The notes beneath the pieces are model-generated. The model worked only from the letters and a program-made list of their open reading frames with translations. It was not told the origin of the DNA and did not search any database. 64,000 bases of DNA from Leishmania donovani (lineage: Eukaryota > Euglenozoa > Kinetoplastea > Trypanosomatida > Trypanosomatidae): NCBI RefSeq assembly GCF_000227135.1, contig NC_018241.1:299635-363634 (forward strand), in the 5' to 3' direction. This document shows, one piece after another, positions 61,416 through 64,000 of this stretch (positions are counted from its first letter, which is position 1; each line of letters opens with the position of its first letter). A program made the position numbers and the translations under genes.

Positions 61416-62028
61416 TCACATGTCGATATGCGCATGCGCTACCTTTCGTTGGACTCCGCCCCTGCAGCGGCGGCGCTCGATTTCGTCATGCGCCTGCTGC
61501 ATCTCCTCCAAGAGTATCACGGCCGAATAGCGCAGCAGAGACAAGTCGTACTCGAACCGGCTGCCCATCGACTGATCAGGGTGCACCACCTCCGTGGAAG
61601 TACGACGGTGCACCATCGCGGGAACGAAGGAGGGTGTTGGTGGTGCACGCAGAGTCCTTCGGGGGCACATCACCGGCGCCACCAGCAATCATGAAGATGC
61701 CGGCGATTGCCTTCTTCGCCTGCTAGTAAGTGCACAGGATGCTGCTGATGCAGCCCGAGCCGCTGATACAGCTAAACACATCTCCGGCGTGCATGCCAGG
61801 CGTGCCGTTGCCCCAAAGGGGATGCGCCCGCTTGCCAAAGAGCGCGAGCCGCAGCGCGAAGGAGCGCGCGGAGATGCCCTCGCAGCCACAATCGAGCTTC
61901 TAACTGCTGCCGTGGCAGTTCTTTATTGCCTCCAAGAAGCCGAAAAGTCGGGTGACGTCCTGCTTGACAGAAACGGCCTCCTGCTCGCGGAGCAACGTCG
62001 CGCACGCAGCGTTGTATGCGTCCTGCAT
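61416..62028 (-). pseudogene. Decayed SIS-domain sugar isomerase, 6-phospho-3-hexuloisomerase (HxlB)-like
   Basis: From ATG 62028 one frame reads MQDAYNAACATLLREQ..., stops (TAG 61902-61900), resumes with ISARSFALRLALFGKRAH and PGMHAGDVFSCISGSG, stops again (TAG 61725-61723), continues QAKKAIAGIFMIAGG to TGA 61578-61576; the end, SMGSRFEYDLSLLRYSAV, lies in another frame (61688-61416). In this order the pieces follow the SIS fold of HxlB-type isomerases: helix, GxGxSxxxAxxFAxRLxxxG, TPxxxxGDxxxxxSGSGxTxxxL, AKKAGAxxxxIT, and a C-terminal LGxxFELxxLLFLD. The span (about 204 codons) equals the family's normal length of 180-200. HxlB interconverts hexulose- and fructose-6-phosphate in the RuMP pathway. 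With at least two in-frame stops plus a frame change it cannot make the enzyme. Family assignment is by eye; another SIS isomerase is possible. Confidence 0.65.
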
Positions 62029-62785
62029 GGCTAGCTGCGCAACTTCGGATCCGGTGCTTCGCTGTACCGGGGGTGCTTGTAGTGGTGGGTGTCTGGTAAA
62101 GAGTGAAAAATCTCAGCCATAAGGACAGAGGAGGAACGAAAGAGGAAGAGCGAGATGATCGCGCGAGGCCTCGGGGATTCGCAAACGTCGAAGGCGGGCA
62201 CGTGCTGCGAGGGGGGAGTAGGGTAAAGCTGAGGAGGGGCACACCATGGCCGCAAAACAGGAGGAGGTCGCAGCGTCCTAACCAATATCATCCAAGCTCT
62301 TGCCGCCTCCCCCCCCTTGGCGAGGCACCGGAGTGGATGCGGAGGAGGCAAAGAGCAGACTGCGAAGTGGGTACTCAGGCACGCACACGTGCACATCGCT
62401 TCTCATCAATCTTACTCCGTGGCTGGAGCCTGTTGTCTTCGCTCCTACGCCTACGTAGACGTCGTCCCTAGGAGAGACCAACACAGAGGCGAAAAGAGCC
62501 ACTGCAGCCTCCCCACCATCACAGCCGCAAGCAACGGTACAGCCACAGTGACGGAGAAGGAGGGCCGTTTGCACAGCGGCATTTGCATCAGCATCTCCAG
62601 GCGCCGTCCATTCGTGGCTTGCCTTGCTGTCGTCGGTGGAGTGCTACGGCATCGGCTTCAGGTTTAGCGTCTCCCGCAAGGATGGCGTGGTCCTCCCGAG
62701 CAGCCGCCTGCAACATGTCATCCAAAACCGTAGTCCTCTTCGCGTCCCATTCGTCGTCCGAAAGTGTAGTCGCGGGTGGTGGGCT
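62029..62785. other. Region upstream of the pseudogene
   Basis: Contains a strong pyrimidine tract on the minus strand (about 62150-62121) and a second, weaker one near 62110-62098 before the pseudogene ATG, so transcript-processing signals seem to survive. A minus ATG at 62120 opens 29 codons but lies before the first AG, so is probably not in the mRNA. The rest (62200-62785) is complex, presumably the 3' UTR of the last gene. Confidence 0.5.
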
Positions 62786-64000
62786 TTAGATGAGCTGAAC
62801 GCGTGCGAACTTCTTCGCCGATTCGGCATGTGCGTAAACAACAACAAAGTACTGCGGATATTGCTCCACCACGTTGATCAAGTGGTGATGCTGCAAGCAT
62901 ATCGTCTCGCGTGCGCCATACCGAAGGCGGCCAAAGAGATCGATCGAGTTGCGCGACCGCCCTGGCGGCAGTTCAGTCGCCAGCACGTGCAACCACTCAT
63001 CGACGCTGTAGGTGCTGCGCAGCCGTCCGTCCGGCAGCGGCAGTCCCGGCCGCATCACACGAATGTTATTCTGCTCACGAAACTCGAACAGCTGCACCTT
63101 TGTCGGCGCGTTGCGGAGCAGCCGGATCGGATCTGTAGGGAGAAAGTCGGTGATCGCCGGTGGCAGCGCCTGTAGGAGGTTGCGCAGTCCGATGTGCCGT
63201 GTGGGCGGCAGATACCGCAGAATGGTGTCCAATAACACCTCGGGGGCCGTGTATGGCGAGTTTGGGTTAGCGGCCAAAGCCATGCGACGACGGATCTTCT
63301 GGCTCGAGCGCTTCTGCGTCGAGGTGATCTGCAGCCGTTCCTCGGGTGAGAGACCGCTGCGATGCTGCATCATCGCATGCCCCTCGCCCATGACAGCGAG
63401 GTCCGCCGAGGCCAACCAGTGAGGAAATCCATTCGCGTCAAGTGCGTTGATGCCCTTGCCAAACAACATCACCGTGGGCACTGCGTCGCCCTCCACGAAG
63501 GTGGATATCGGCGGCACTTCAATTGCAAACCCAAAGCCGCGGCGCGTCGGCACCTCTTGTGTGTGCTCCTGCGTAGCAGCTCCTGCACGCGTCGGTGCCG
63601 ACGAGCGTGGCAGCGCCGCCGGTGGTGTGCCGGCTATCATGACGGCGGAGCGGCCGTTGGTACTTGGCACGACAGAAAGCTGAAACACGCTCTCGTGCTG
63701 ATACAAAAACCGTCGCAGCGTTCCAAAGTAGGCGATGATGTCTCGTTTTTGCGCCATCGCTGATTCGACACGCGAGCCCGGCCTCCATCTCCGACACGTA
63801 CACAAGCCCGCGGGTCTGCAGAAGGCGCTGCACCTCCGCTAATTCACGCGGCAGCGGTGTGGTTTCCGCGCGCAGCGAGCGCACCGGCGGAAAGCTGAGG
63901 CAGACGGCGCCGTCCTTCTGCGCCGTGGACTGCATTCGGTGCTGCTGCTGGGCAAAGTAAAGCAAGTTGGAGCGCTGACACAGCGGCAGCAGCGCCGCTT
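62786..64000 (-). CDS. Unrecognised protein, truncated by the window edge and with an apparent frameshift
   Basis: The stop is TAA at 62788-62786. One frame gives about 324 residues from MAQKRDIIAYFGTLRRFL (ATG 63757) to VQLI. Upstream, a different frame is open from the right edge to 63519 and looks equally coding (PLPRELAEVQRLLQTRGLVYVSEME), so the gene most likely enters from beyond 64000 and changes frame between about 63815 and 63757, equivalent to one extra base. Three segments resemble each other loosely: FLRRFLYQHESVFQL-type, ITDFLPTDPIRLL and HLINVVEQYPQYFVVVYA, suggesting repeated winged-helix-like units. No enzyme motif is seen. Nuclear-encoded mitochondrial RNA-processing proteins can look like this, but that is a guess. 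The alternative, a short intact gene starting at 63757, leaves the upstream coding signal unexplained. Confidence 0.7.

Noticed and set aside
62031..62120. ATG at 62120 (MAEIFHSLPDTHHYK...) as start of the isomerase pseudogene
   Set aside because: It lies before the first AG after the pyrimidine tract and in a different frame from the SIS blocks, so ATG 62028 is the better start.

Overview
The window is a stretch of nuclear chromosome from a Leishmania-type trypanosomatid. The genes are intronless and G+C rich, and every convincing one lies on the minus strand, so this is one directional polycistronic unit read from right to left. The genes are separated by 0.6-3 kb spacers full of CA/GT, GGA and TCCC repeats. 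Most genes have a polypyrimidine tract and an AG just upstream of the start, as expected for spliced-leader trans-splicing. The content (a fatty acid elongase, SKCRP14.1-type small calpain-related proteins, a non-K39 kinesin) suggests the Leishmania chromosome 14 region. That placement is recalled knowledge, not a database match, and I cannot name the species.

Layout, left to right. 1-1007: a 386-bp exact direct repeat on both sides of a 128-N assembly gap, with fragments of an unrecognised ORF. 1821-2732: ELO-family fatty acid elongase. 4495-10362: 1955-aa protein of unknown function with a Cys4 zinc-ribbon-like motif. 11250-12503: divergent Rab-like GTPase. 15077-16363: His-rich single-span membrane protein. 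17250-17810: mitochondrial ribosomal protein bL21m. 18471-31160: giant 4229-aa coiled-coil protein. 33912-35201: AY[KR]PP-repeat protein. 37665-41591: kinesin with an expanded motor domain. 42927-44660: CCDC96/CCDC113-like axonemal coiled-coil protein. 45991-48978: DYRK kinase with a large insert in its activation segment. 51005-54793: CSB/Rad26-like SNF2 ATPase. 57856-58203 and 60580-60927: two copies of an SKCRP14.1-like DUF1935 protein with identical proteins. 61416-62028: decayed SIS-domain sugar isomerase resembling 6-phospho-3-hexuloisomerase. 62786-64000: a gene running off the right edge with an apparent frameshift.

There is no operon-like functional theme, which is normal for trypanosomatid polycistronic units. 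Three genes touch the flagellum or cytoskeleton (kinesin, CCDC96/113-like protein, possibly the giant coiled coil). Two serve information processing (CSB-like ATPase, bL21m). The observations most worth following are the bacterial/archaeal-looking isomerase pseudogene beside the SKCRP duplication, the recent SKCRP duplication whose edge almost coincides with the predicted splice acceptor, the DYRK activation-segment insert, the His-rich membrane protein, and the frame break in the last gene. No tRNA, rRNA, CRISPR array or intact mobile element was seen.
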